Source of the DNA: CAZIOH01 sp964540815
GTDB lineage: Bacteria > Myxococcota_A > Polyangia > Fen-1088
Length of the DNA stretch: 63,773 nt
Reading direction: 5' to 3'
Assembly (NCBI GenBank): GCA_964540815.1
Contig: CAZIOH010000036.1
Coordinates: 1 to 63,773 of the forward strand
Shown here: positions 35,549 to 44,240 of the stretch, one piece after another
Position numbering within the stretch: the stretch's first letter is position 1
How the letters are laid out: the number at the start of each line of letters is the position of its first letter
Translations under genes and position numbers: made by a program
The notes under the pieces: model-generated
Database searches by the model: none
Told to the model about the DNA's origin: nothing
What the model saw: only the letters and a program-made list of their open reading frames with translations

Positions 35549-35960
35549 CTATCCCCGGAGGTGGTCGAGGGCCTGCATCCATGCGGAGAGGGCGCCGCGC
35601 GTGCGCCCGAACAGCGCAGCCAGCTCCTCTTCCGGTCCCGGGTCGGGCTCGCGGTCGGGATCGTCGAAGATGCGCGGAACCTCGACCGCCTGCCACGCGG
35701 AGAGCTCGACCCCTTCGAGCATGAGGTCGCCACTCGGTCGGCAGACAGCATGGACACACGGCTCGGACTGCTGCCAAAGGCACTCCAGCTCCGGAGAGGT
35801 GTTCCTCGATGGTGACCTCCGCCGTGAAGAGCAACGGATCCGCCCACTGTGGCAGTGGACTCGAGGCTCGGAGGCGGAACGACTCCGACCGCCCCCGCCT
35901 CGCTGGCGACCGACCCCACGCGCACGCCTCGGCCGCGACAGCCGACCCCGCGCCAGACAA
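35549..35960 (-). pseudogene. Probable frameshifted hypothetical gene
   Basis: The stretch 35534-36031 has no intact gene but shows one apparent minus-strand coding path with a frame change near 35795. The first part (35796-35960) reads GAGSAVAAEA, SSPLPQWADPLLFTAEVTIEEHLS; the second (35549-35794) reads PELECLWQQSEPCVHAVCRPSG, VELSAWQAVEVPRIFDDPDREPDP and ends in WMQALDHLRG. Joined, they would make a plausible small protein of about 135 residues that I cannot assign. The first part weakly resembles the middle of the neighbouring DUF222-HNH relic. A sequencing indel is an alternative to true decay. Confidence 0.4.
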
Positions 35961-36031
35961 GTCAATCCTCTCGCCCGCGGAGCAGGGCCACGGTCAGGGA
36001 GAGGGGCCCCACCGCCTTCCGTGCGGCACCA

Positions 36032-37535
36032 TCACGCCGACGCGAACAAAGGATCCACGCAGACCAGGGTGTCGAAGACGGCTTCGTAGTCGACCGGATC
36101 CCCGTCCCAGCCACACGCGTTGACGTTCGCATCGAGAGGCAACGCAATCCCGCGCTCGGCGAGGGCGAGCAGGCTCGGTGTCTGGTGGGCCACGAGCCCG
36201 GGGGATGGAACGTCAGGGATGGGTCGGCCCCGGGGATCGAACCACTCGAGCGCGCCGGATTCCGGAGCGCGCCGCACCCGGAAGCAACCCTCGTGCACGA
36301 GCCGATGGTGGAACGAGCACAGCAAGGCCAGGTTCTGCAGCGAGGTCTCCACCGTTCGCCCAGTGACGGATGTGGTGACCGTGGATGAAGCGGCGATTGC
36401 CGCATCCCGGGAAGCGACAGCCATCGTCGCGCAACCACAACGCCCGCCGGAGCGCGGCGGGGATCGCGCGGCTCTGCCTGCCGACATCCACATTGACACC
36501 GACATTGCCAGTGACCACGCCGTCGGCCTCGGAGCTCGCGCTCGTCGCTGGGTTGGTCACGACGGCCGGCACCAGCCCCCCATCGCATGAAGCCCGACGA
36601 AACGCCTCGGCAGACAGCAACGTCCCGTCCTCGAGGAAGGCTTCCCACTGCCCATCCGGTCCCACCAGGCTCTCGGAGAGGTGGATCAAGATGCGATACC
36701 GATCCCCTCCAAGTCCGGGATAGCGAGATTCGGCTGATCCGCCCTCGACTATCCCCGGCCCTCTCGGCCTTCCACTTCCAGCGGAGGATCCCTCGAGGCT
36801 GGCCTCAGCTAGGAAGAGCAACGCATCTGCCCGACCCGGAAGTGGAAGCCGCAGGTTGGAGGCGGCCGGACCCGCGCCCCGCGCGCCACTGGCCACCGCC
36901 CGCTGCTTCCCCGCCTCCGCCGCAACTGTCGACCCCGCGTCCACCGACGCCACCACGGCTGGCATTTCCGCGGAAGCGCCATCCCCCTCGACCCTTCCCG
37001 GGTCCAGTGACTTCGCTCGACCAAGAGACAAGGCCCGCAACTCGTCGCGAGCCTTGTCGATGGCCTTCATGACCAGATCCGCCTCGTCGGGTTGGAGCGT
37101 GGCTTCGAGCCGCACCATTCCGCTCGGCAAGTTGCGCAGGTAAATCATCCGTTCGGTGTCGGCGCCATCCCCGGCGAGCTCGCCGGTCCGCTCAGCCTCC
37201 TCGCGCATGAACTGCCCGCGCAGCCCGCGATACCGTCGGCAGATGCGCTCCAGCTGAGCCCCGGTCGCGCAGGCCGCCATCTCGACCAGGCGTCCCTCCG
37301 TCCCGGGCGTCGCCACCCGGGTGATGGCCCGGACCTTGGCATACGAAATCCGCCCGGCCGCCAGCGCCGCGTCGAGCAGCGGCAACTGCCCGAGCGCCCG
37401 AGCCACCCGCACCTTCTCGCGCGCCGTCGCGGGGTCGAGCCCGATCCTCCAGCTCAACCAGTGCGCGCAGCTCTGGGCCCCCTGTGACCGCCCGCATGCG
37501 AGGGGTTGACAGGGACCGTTCGCGTGGGTAGACAA
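36032..37535 (-). pseudogene. DUF222-HNH endonuclease gene, 5' truncated and frameshifted
   Basis: The minus strand encodes most of a DUF222 plus HNH endonuclease protein, a multicopy and possibly selfish family common in actinobacteria and found in myxobacteria. The DUF222 part is recognisable from about 37485 (SCAHWLSWRIGLDPATAREKVRVARAL); the usual first 60-70 residues are missing, and the frame simply runs on to the promoter side of the next gene. The HNH core CRFPGCGNRRFIHGHHIRHWANGG breaks at about 36350. The continuation TSLQNLALLCSFHHRLVHEGCFRVRR lies in another frame (down to 36032), so one base is missing. It is either a true pseudogene or carries a sequencing deletion. It separates the Rieske operon from the next ABC importer. 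Confidence 0.8.
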
Positions 37536-37585
37536 AGCTCTTCCTTAGAAGACGGACGGCCCCTGGCGCCGAAGCGGAGAGACCC

Positions 37586-38836
37586 ATGCCCAGATCCTCA
37601 TTGCGTGCTCGGTTCGCGCTTTCCTTGACTGTGACTGGCACCTTGGCGGTCTTCGGGCTCGCCGTGGGTAGCGTGGGGGGCTGTCGGCGGCAGGAGGAAT
37701 CGAAGGGCGGTGCACCCGTCAGCGGGGCGCCGAGCCCCAGCAACTCCGCGGCCCCGGCAGCCGCGCCGGCCGCGGCCGAGCCCGCCCCGAGCGGGACCCT
37801 CGACTACGGGAAACCTGGGGAGCCGGTGCACCTGGTCGTCGGGTATCAGCCCTATTATTCCGAGGCCTGGTCGGGGGTGGTGATCAACGGGCTCGAGCTC
37901 TGGAAGAAGCATCTGCCGCCTCAGTCGACCGTCGAGTTCAAGATTGGGCTCCAGGGCGCGATCATCGTCAACGCCATGCTGGCGGGGAAGCAGCACATCG
38001 GGTACGTGGGGGACATGCCGGCCATCGTCGGAGCCACCAAGCGCAACGTGGCCGACCTGCGCATCGTCGCCAACATCGGGCTCGGGCACGACCAGTGCAA
38101 CGTGTTCCTGACCCGCAAGGACGCGCCGCAGTTCGGCGACGGGGCTGCCGCGGTCAAGTGGCTGGACGGCAAGATCGTGGCTGTGCCGAAGGGTAGCTGC
38201 ACCGACCGGTTCGCGCGCGCGGTCTTCAAGAAGCAGAACATCAACCCGGGCGAGTACCTCAACCAGAACATCGAGCTCATCACCAGCGGCTTTCGCAGCA
38301 ACAAGCTCGACGGAGCCGTGGTCTGGGAGCCGACGGCGTCGCGGCTGGTGGCCGAGGGGCTCGCTCGGCGCGTGGCCACCGGGAACGACTTCGGGGAGAA
38401 CGACGGGGCCTTCATCGACGCCCGGGCCGACCTGATCCAGCAGCGCCCGGACGTGATCAAGGCCTGGCTCGAGGCCGAGCTCGAGGCGGAGCAGTTCCTC
38501 GTCGACCCCAAGAACGGTCACGAGGTGGCGCGGCTCGCCAAGGCGCAGACCACCGGCTTCGACGAGAAGGTGCTCTGGCAAGCACTCTTCGGCGCGTATC
38601 CATCCAGCGTCGGAGGGGCCGCGCAGCGGCTGACCATCCCGTTCGGATTCACCCCGGAGGGCCTGGAGCTGATCAAGCGCTCGACCGCCTTCCTGTACGA
38701 GGTCAAGAGCATCGCCATTCCCGAGCTGGCCGCCGACGCCGTTCAGCCGCAGTTCACCGAGCAGATCCTGGCCGAGCGCCACCTGCACGCGCCGGTGGGG
38801 AGCATCGCCGCCTCCACGGAAGTGGCGTCGAAGTAG
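37586..38836 (+). CDS. NrtA/TauA-like ABC transporter substrate-binding lipoprotein
   Basis: A 416-residue binding protein. Signal with lipobox GSVGGC, a Pro/Ala/Ser-rich linker to about residue 72, then the NMT1/NrtA-type fold: LVVGYQPYYSEAW, ELWKKHLPPQSTVEFKIGLQGAIIVNAMLAGKQHIGYVGDMPAIVGATK, a VKWLDGKIVAVPKGSCTDRFAR hinge, GAVVWEPTAS and QRPDVIKAWLEAELEAEQF. It is longer than usual SsuA/TauA proteins and nearer NrtA/CmpA in pattern. Its ligand could be nitrate, a sulfonate or another anion; the context favours a sulfur compound. It leads an operon with two permease and two ATPase genes but no second binding protein. Confidence 0.88.
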   Translation: MPRSSLRARFALSLTVTGTLAVFGLAVGSVGGCRRQEESKGGAPVSGAPSPSNSAAPAAAPAAAEPAPSGTLDYGKPGEPVHLVVGYQPYYSEAWSGVVINGLELWKKHLPPQSTVEFKIGLQGAIIVNAMLAGKQHIGYVGDMPAIVGATKRNVADLRIVANIGLGHDQCNVFLTRKDAPQFGDGAAAVKWLDGKIVAVPKGSCTDRFARAVFKKQNINPGEYLNQNIELITSGFRSNKLDGAVVWEPTASRLVAEGLARRVATGNDFGENDGAFIDARADLIQQRPDVIKAWLEAELEAEQFLVDPKNGHEVARLAKAQTTGFDEKVLWQALFGAYPSSVGGAAQRLTIPFGFTPEGLELIKRSTAFLYEVKSIAIPELAADAVQPQFTEQILAERHLHAPVGSIAASTEVASK

Positions 38837-38902
38837 CCGAGGGGACAGGCGCGCGCCGACGATCTGCGGGCGGTAGCCGACGGTGACGCGAGGCCATCCA
38901 CC

Positions 38903-39841
38903 ATGTCCATCATGTCCATCTTGAAAGACGACGATCTGCCCGAGCAGCCGGGGCCCGTGACCCGGGAGGTGAAGCTGGTCGCGAACCCGGTCACGCCACC
39001 GGCCAAGCCGGCGCCCGGGCTGGTCCTCGTTGAGCGGCTCGGCGAATGGTTCAAGGGCCCGAAGCCGTACCTCATGGTCCTGGGGTACGCGCTGGCGCTG
39101 GCGTTCTGGTACCTGTCGGTGGAGGTCCTCCGCTGGCCGCGCTTCGAGAAGATGCCCGGGCTCACCCAGGTCTTTCACGAGTGGTGGAGCCGCGAGCCGA
39201 CCTTCGGTCTCTCTCTGCACACGCCCATCTACTACCAGCACATCTGGGTCAGCCTGCGCCGCATCGGGATCGCCTTCTTCCTGGCCACCAGCCTCGGCGT
39301 GCCGGTGGGCCTTCTCATCGGCTGGTCGCGCACCTTCCGGGAGTTCGTCTTCCCGGTCTTCGAGCTCCTGCGGCCCATCCCCATCCTCGCCTGGGTGCCC
39401 ATCGCGATCATCGTGTTCTCGGGCTCGGAGACCCCGGTGGTGTTCCTGACCTTCCTGGCCTCGTTCTTCGCCACCGCGCTCAACACCATGCTCGGGGTGC
39501 GCTCCATAGAGCCGACCTTCCTGCAGGCCGCGCGCTGTCTCGGGGCCTCCCGCGGCCAGGTCTTTCGCCACGTGGTGATCCCCGGGGCGCTGCCCTTCAT
39601 CTTCACGGGGCTGCAGATCTCGATGGGGGTTGCCTGGTTCTCGCTGGCCGCCGCCGAGATGGTCTCCGGTCAGTACGGCCTCGGCTACCTCATCAACACC
39701 TCGTACACCATGGTGCAGTACCCGACCATCATCATCGGGATGTTGACCCTCGGCGTGGTGGGCTACGTGACCAGCGCCCTCGTGCGGTGGGTCGGCACCC
39801 GCCTGATGGCCTGGCGCAACCAGGCGCTGGCCACGGGCTGA
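38903..39841 (+). CDS. ABC transporter permease (SsuC/TauC/NrtB type), first of two
   Basis: A 312-residue permease with six helices. Helix 1 is YLMVLGYALALAFWYLSVEVL; TSLGVPVGLLIGWSRTFREFVFPVFELLRPIPILAWVPIAIIVF is typical of the family; the coupling loop reads ARCLGASRGQVFRHVVIPGALPFIF. An insertion of about 40 residues before helix 2 (WWSREPTFGLSLHTPIYYQH) differs from the second permease. Start ATG 38903 or 38912; both lie in the repeated ATGTCCATC. The ATPase gene follows three bases after the stop. This permease should pair with the one at 40687-41727 as a heterodimer. Confidence 0.87.
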   Translation: MSIMSILKDDDLPEQPGPVTREVKLVANPVTPPAKPAPGLVLVERLGEWFKGPKPYLMVLGYALALAFWYLSVEVLRWPRFEKMPGLTQVFHEWWSREPTFGLSLHTPIYYQHIWVSLRRIGIAFFLATSLGVPVGLLIGWSRTFREFVFPVFELLRPIPILAWVPIAIIVFSGSETPVVFLTFLASFFATALNTMLGVRSIEPTFLQAARCLGASRGQVFRHVVIPGALPFIFTGLQISMGVAWFSLAAAEMVSGQYGLGYLINTSYTMVQYPTIIIGMLTLGVVGYVTSALVRWVGTRLMAWRNQALATG

Positions 39842-39844
39842 ACC

Positions 39845-40681
39845 ATGGAAGCAGGACAGCGCGAGCGCGGCCGGCTGCGCATCGAGGATGCGGTCAAGTT
39901 CTACGAGACCCGCGGGACGCGCGTGCTGGCGGTCGACCACTGTTCGTTCGACATCGCAGCCGGCGAGATCTGCATGGTCGTCGGTCCCTCGGGGTGCGGC
40001 AAGACCACCTTGCTGAACGCCATCGCCGGGTTCCATAGCCTCGACGGCGGGCGCATCACCCTCGATGGGCAGGTGCTGTGTGGCCCGGGGCAGGCCACCG
40101 CGCCCGTGGGCCCGGACCGCGTTGTGGTCTTTCAGAACGGGGCCCTCTTCCCCTGGAAGACCGTCCTCGAGAACGTCGCCTTCGGTCCGACCGTGCAGAG
40201 GAAGCTGTCCCCCGCCGCAGCCCGCGAGAAGGCGCGCCACATGCTGGCCGACGCCGGCCTCGGTGGCTACGAGGACGTCTATCCGGGGCAGACCTCCTCG
40301 GGCGTGCGGCGGCGGGTCGAGATCGTACGGGCGCTGATGAACGATCCGGCAGTCTTGCTGCTTGACGAGCCCTACCGGGCGCTCGACGCCCTCACCAAGT
40401 CGGTGCTGCACGAGGCGCTGCTCGAGATCTACGCCAAGAACCGCGTGACCATCTTCTTCATCACCCACGACCTCGAGGAGGCCATCTTCCTCGGTCGGCG
40501 GGTGGTCGTGATGACGACGCGCCCCTGTCGCCCGAAGCGCATCCTCGAGGTGGATCTCGGCTATCCGCGCCGCCACGATCTCGTCACCGGCCGGCGCTAC
40601 CGGGAGCTGGTCCTCGAGACCACCGAGGTGGTCCACGAGGAGGCCCTGAAGTCCTTCCAGCTCGGCGAGAAGGAGGGCTGA
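39845..40681 (+). CDS. ABC transporter ATPase with a degenerate signature motif (ATPase 1)
   Basis: A 278-residue ATPase of the NrtD/SsuB/TauB type. Walker A GPSGCGKTT begins at Gly47 (Lys53); the Q-loop is VFQNGALFPWK, Walker B LLLDEPYRALD and the switch His208 is in ITHDLEEA. The signature motif, normally LSGGxRQR, reads TSSGVRRR (150-157): Leu to Thr and the first Gly to Ser. The partner ATPase at 41732-42583 has a normal signature but lacks the switch histidine. In a heterodimer this protein's signature faces the partner's Walker A, so both defects would fall in one site. The ATG lies three bases after the permease stop; the next gene follows within six bases. Confidence 0.87.
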   Translation: MEAGQRERGRLRIEDAVKFYETRGTRVLAVDHCSFDIAAGEICMVVGPSGCGKTTLLNAIAGFHSLDGGRITLDGQVLCGPGQATAPVGPDRVVVFQNGALFPWKTVLENVAFGPTVQRKLSPAAAREKARHMLADAGLGGYEDVYPGQTSSGVRRRVEIVRALMNDPAVLLLDEPYRALDALTKSVLHEALLEIYAKNRVTIFFITHDLEEAIFLGRRVVVMTTRPCRPKRILEVDLGYPRRHDLVTGRRYRELVLETTEVVHEEALKSFQLGEKEG

Positions 40682-40686
40682 ACCGC

Positions 40687-41727
40687 ATGGATCTTCATGC
40701 CACGGAGGGCCCGGCACCGCCCTCGCTCCAGGCCGGTCGCGGCGGTCCCTTGCTTGCGCCGACTTCGACCTCCACTTCGACTTCTTCGACTTCGACGACG
40801 ACGGCTCCTCCGGCCGCCGCATCGACCGCCTCCGCTCCAGGAACCACCGGCGGGGCCCTTCCGGCGCCAGGACCCGGCCGGGCGCGGCGCGCCTCATTTG
40901 GGCTCGCGGCCTCCGCGCGTGCGCTCGCGTCGCGCCCGCGCCGGCGCGCGCTCGTGTCGTACGTGGTGCTGCTCGCCGTCTGGCAGCTCGGCGCCACCAG
41001 CGGGCACTGGCTCGGCCACCCCCTCCCCTGGCTCGGGAATTTGCCCGCACCGACCGCAGTCCTCGCGAGCTGGCGACATTTGGTCTTCGACTCCGGCTAC
41101 TGGTCGAGCTGGGTGGTCAGCCTCACGCGCGTGCTCGGGGGATTCACGGCCGCGGTCCTGGTGGGGATCCCCTTCGGGCTGCTCATGGCGCTCGGACCGC
41201 GCTTCCGGGCGGCGACCTTCCCGGTGTTCGAGCTCCTCCGGCCGATTCCGCCGCTGGCCTGGGTCCCGGCGTCGATCATCTTCTGGCCGACCCAGGAGCT
41301 GTCGATCGACTTCGTGATCTTCCTCGGCGCCTTCTACACCATCGTGATCAACGTCCTTGGCGGGGCCGAAGCGGTCGACGGCCGCCTGATCCAGGTCGCC
41401 CGCTCGATGGGCGCCTCGTCCGGCAACGTGTTTCGTCGCATCATCCTGCCGGGGGTGCTGCCGTCGATCCTGGTCGGGATGGAGGTCAGCATCGGCGTCA
41501 CCTGGGAGGTGGTGGTGGCCGCCGAGATGATCTCGGGTGGGGGCGCCGCCGGCTCCACGGCGTCGGGCGGCGGGCTCGGCTTCTTCATCTGGAACTCGTA
41601 TGTCGGGGGCTCCTATCCGCAGATCGTGGTGGGGATGATCTCGATCGGGATCGCCGGATATCTGTCCAGCACCGCCCTGCGGGCGCTGGCGCGGCGGCTC
41701 ACCCCCTGGCTGAGGGTGAACGGGTGA
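40687..41727 (+). CDS. ABC transporter permease (SsuC/TauC/NrtB type), second of two
   Basis: A 346-residue permease. The first 75 residues are a low-complexity cytoplasmic extension rich in Thr, Ser, Pro and Ala, partly encoded by a TTCGAC-type hexanucleotide array (40761-40802). Six helices follow: LVSYVVLLAVWQLGATSGHWLG, TAAVLVGIPFGLLMALGPRFRAATFPVFELLRPIPPLAWVPASIIFW and others, with the coupling loop ARSMGASSGNVFRRIILPGVLPSIL. ISGGGAAGSTASGGGLGFFIWN replaces the shorter loop usual at that place. It starts with an ATG six bases after ATPase 1 and is followed by the GTG of ATPase 2. Confidence 0.87.
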   Translation: MDLHATEGPAPPSLQAGRGGPLLAPTSTSTSTSSTSTTTAPPAAASTASAPGTTGGALPAPGPGRARRASFGLAASARALASRPRRRALVSYVVLLAVWQLGATSGHWLGHPLPWLGNLPAPTAVLASWRHLVFDSGYWSSWVVSLTRVLGGFTAAVLVGIPFGLLMALGPRFRAATFPVFELLRPIPPLAWVPASIIFWPTQELSIDFVIFLGAFYTIVINVLGGAEAVDGRLIQVARSMGASSGNVFRRIILPGVLPSILVGMEVSIGVTWEVVVAAEMISGGGAAGSTASGGGLGFFIWNSYVGGSYPQIVVGMISIGIAGYLSSTALRALARRLTPWLRVNG

Positions 41728-41731
41728 TCGC

Positions 41732-42583
41732 GTGATCGAGCTCCGCGGGGTCGACAAGAGCTACGGGACCGGGCGCGCAGGCCGCGCGCGGGGCCGCGCC
41801 GTGGTCGAGGACTGCTCGTTCGAGATCCCGGCCGGCAAGCTCACCGTGATGATCGGCCCCTCGGGCGCCGGGAAGAGCACGCTCATCCGGCTCATCGCGG
41901 GCTTCGAGAAGCCCACCCGCGGCGAGATCTTGATGAACGGCAAGCCGGTCACCGGCCCCGGCCCCGACCGGCAGGTGATGTTCCAGGAGACGGCGCTGTT
42001 TCCCTGGATGACCACCGATGAGAACCTGCTCTTTGGGCCTCGGGCGCGCGGGCAGCTGACCGCGGAGGCCCGGCGCCTCGGGGATGGACTGCTCGAGCGG
42101 GTCGGGCTCGAGGCATTCCGGCGGAAGTACCCGGCCCAGCTCTCGGGCGGCATGCAGCGGCGGGCGGAGCTGGCCCGCGCCCTCATCAACCAGCCCGCCC
42201 TCATGATCCTCGACGAGCCCTTCCGGGGGCTCGACGCCATGACCAAGAAGCTGATGCTGGAGTACTACGCGAGCCTCTCGGCCGAGGCGCGGCGCACCGA
42301 CTTCTTCGTCACCACCGACGTCGACGAGGCGATCTTCCTCGCCGACCGGGTGCTGGTGATGAGCCACATCCCCACCCGGGTGCGCGCCGTCATCGAAGTG
42401 GATCTCCCTCGCCCCCGCCGGGTGACAGCCCTCGTCGGGGACGAGCGCGCCAACGCCCTCAAGGTGGAGATCCTCACGCACCTGCACGCAGAGGCCATGA
42501 AGGCCTTCGCGGACGGTGGCAGCACGGCGGCGACCGACTTCGTCGCCGCCCATCGGGCCCGCGGAGACAGCCCGACGCCCTGA
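41732..42583 (+). CDS. ABC transporter ATPase lacking the switch histidine (ATPase 2)
   Basis: A 283-residue ATPase of the same family as ATPase 1. Walker A GPSGAGKST begins at Gly42 (Lys48); Q-loop MFQETALFPWM; a normal signature LSGGMQRR (137-144); Walker B MILDEPFRGLD. The switch region reads VTTDVDEA: Thr195 (codon ACC) stands where nearly all ABC ATPases have histidine. The histidine contacts the ATP gamma-phosphate, so this protein's own nucleotide site should be weak. ATPase 1, with the defective signature, contributes the other half of that same site. The start is a GTG four bases after the permease stop. A C-terminal extension of about 50 residues is Ala-rich. Confidence 0.87.
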   Translation: MIELRGVDKSYGTGRAGRARGRAVVEDCSFEIPAGKLTVMIGPSGAGKSTLIRLIAGFEKPTRGEILMNGKPVTGPGPDRQVMFQETALFPWMTTDENLLFGPRARGQLTAEARRLGDGLLERVGLEAFRRKYPAQLSGGMQRRAELARALINQPALMILDEPFRGLDAMTKKLMLEYYASLSAEARRTDFFVTTDVDEAIFLADRVLVMSHIPTRVRAVIEVDLPRPRRVTALVGDERANALKVEILTHLHAEAMKAFADGGSTAATDFVAAHRARGDSPTP

Positions 42584-42678
42584 TCGGTGTTGCTTTCCGC
42601 GTCGTGCGATGCTGCGGAGCCAGCAGGAGTGCGCACGCGTGTGCTGGACTGCGTGCAGGCCACCGGGCTCGACCCACG

Positions 42679-42718
42679 AAAATGCGCCACAACCGAGTGG
42701 GCACGCCCGATGCATTTT
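42679..42718. terminator. Long stem-loop after the two-ATPase importer operon
   Basis: AAAATGC (42679-42685) and GCATTTT (42712-42718) are perfect inverted repeats, with an inner GCCAC/GTGGG pairing between them. The hairpin lies about 95 bases after the last importer gene and just before the next small gene. It ends in a short T-run and may terminate the operon or act in the leader of the following gene. Confidence 0.4.
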
Positions 42719-42726
42719 GCCTTCCC

Positions 42727-43092
42727 ATGTCAGAGAGCGCGAGCTGGGGGGAACAAGGGGCGGGCGGGGAGTGGGGGCAACTCGAGCTCGGGGGGGAAGG
42801 GGGAGGCGTCGAGGCTGGGCTGCCTGCGTCCGTGATCCGGGCGCGGGCGGCCCAGTCCGCCCGGGTGGAGGGTGCGATCACCTCCCGCCCGGCCGGTCCG
42901 GCCACGAGCCTGTCTCCCGGACGGCGGCTGGTCATGGTGGTGGATCCGCCGCGCTGGTACGCCGGATTCAGCGGCGCGCTGGCCGTGATTCACGCGGTGG
43001 GCCAGGACGCGGTCTATGTCCGCTTCCACCCCGGCCCGCTCGAATCGTATCCCCCCGGCAAGTTCCAGGAATACTTCCGCCCCCTCGCCTGA
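42727..43092 (+). CDS. Small hypothetical protein
   Basis: A 121-residue protein I do not recognise. The first 40 residues are Gly/Glu-rich; the rest looks folded, with RLVMVVDPPRWYAGFSGALAVIHAVGQDAVYVRFHPG and a final YPPGKFQEYFRPL. The strand pattern with PPRWYAGFSG and VYVRF resembles a small SH3/KOW-like beta barrel, but that is a guess. The ATG at 42727 was chosen because coding-like composition begins there. It converges on the CysA-like gene 32 bases away. Confidence 0.6.
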   Translation: MSESASWGEQGAGGEWGQLELGGEGGGVEAGLPASVIRARAAQSARVEGAITSRPAGPATSLSPGRRLVMVVDPPRWYAGFSGALAVIHAVGQDAVYVRFHPGPLESYPPGKFQEYFRPLA

Positions 43093-43124
43093 CTTGGTCC
43101 TGATCCTGGGGAGGGGGGATCGGC

Positions 43125-44240
43125 TCAGCTGAGCTGGGCGGCGGCCGGGCTTGCGGTCGCGGCGATGTCGCGGGCGAAGATCTTGGCGCCACGGAGGGTG
43201 ATGAAGACGCGCTGGCCGGCCTTGATGCCGAGAGCGTCCACCGCCTCCTTGTCCTGATGGACGGTGAGCGTGCGCCCTGTCGGCAGCGCGAGCTCGATCT
43301 TCACCTGCCAGCCGAGACGGGTGGCGCGCACCACCGCCGCCGGGATGGACGGGCCTTCGGTGCCGCGCTCGCGCCGGATCTCGATCTCGTGCGGCCGCAC
43401 GAATGCCTCGATGGTGGCGTCGGTCGTGCCGTCGCGTGCCCCTTGGCCGCCCGCGCCGAGCGCCCCGCGCCAGTCGACGTCGCAGCCCTCCACCTCGGTG
43501 CGCCCGGCCGAGATGCGCCCCTCGAGGCGGTTGGAGGCCCCGATGAAGCTGGCCACGAACGGCGTGGCCGGCGCGTCGTAGATCTCGCTCGGCGCGCCAG
43601 CCTGCTCGACCGCGCCCTTGTTCATCACCACCACCCGATCCGCCAGCTCCATGGCCTCCTCCTGATCGTGGGTGACGAGCAGGGTGGTCATGTGCACCTC
43701 GTCCTGCAGGCGCCGCAGCCAGGCCCGCAGCTCGGCGCGCACGTTGGCGTCGAGCGCGCCGAAGGGCTCGTCGAGCAGCAGGACCTTGGGTTTCGGGGCC
43801 AGCGCCCGCGCCAGCGCGACCCGCTGGCGCTGCCCTCCCGACAGCTGGTTGGGGAAGCGCCCCGCGTAGCCGGCGAGCTGCACGAGCTCGAGCAGCTCGG
43901 TCACCCGCTCCTTGACCTGCGGGGCCGGCACCTTGCGGACGTCGAGGCCGAAGGCGATGTTCTCGGCCACGGTCATGTGCCGGAAGAGGGCGTAGTGCTG
44001 GAACACGAAGCCCACCCCGCGCCGCTCGGCCGACGACCAGGTGCTGTCCTCGCCGTCGATCAGGATTTGGCCCACGTCGGGCAGCTCGAGGCCCGCGATC
44101 AGCCGCAGGACCGAGCTCTTCCCCGAGCCGCTCGGCCCGAGCAGCGCGGTGACCTCGCCGGTCTGGACCGTGAACGAGACGTCCTTGACCGCCTGGAACG
44201 TTCCAAAGCGCTTCGACAACCCCCGTGCTTCGATACTCAT
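43125..44240 (-). CDS. cysA: Sulfate/thiosulfate ABC importer ATPase
   Basis: A 371-residue ATPase of the CysA type. Walker A GPSGSGKSS, Q-loop VFQHYALFRHM, signature LSGGQRQR, Walker B VLLLDEPFGALD and switch histidine VTHDQEEA are all intact. AYAGRFPNQLSGGQ and a C-terminal TOBE-like domain (about 240-371, with AFVRPHEIEI and TGRTLTVHQDKEAV) match CysA. It powers uptake of sulfate and thiosulfate through CysT and CysW. Start ATG 44240 overlaps the CysW-type permease stop (ATGA). It is the last gene of the sbp-cysT-cysW-cysA unit. Confidence 0.92.
   Translation of the reverse strand: MSIEARGLSKRFGTFQAVKDVSFTVQTGEVTALLGPSGSGKSSVLRLIAGLELPDVGQILIDGEDSTWSSAERRGVGFVFQHYALFRHMTVAENIAFGLDVRKVPAPQVKERVTELLELVQLAGYAGRFPNQLSGGQRQRVALARALAPKPKVLLLDEPFGALDANVRAELRAWLRRLQDEVHMTTLLVTHDQEEAMELADRVVVMNKGAVEQAGAPSEIYDAPATPFVASFIGASNRLEGRISAGRTEVEGCDVDWRGALGAGGQGARDGTTDATIEAFVRPHEIEIRRERGTEGPSIPAAVVRATRLGWQVKIELALPTGRTLTVHQDKEAVDALGIKAGQRVFITLRGAKIFARDIAATASPAAAQLS

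Noticed and set aside
37598..41050. 1150-residue minus-strand frame opposite the importer genes
   Set aside because: Antisense shadow; all five importer genes have complete family motifs on the plus strand.
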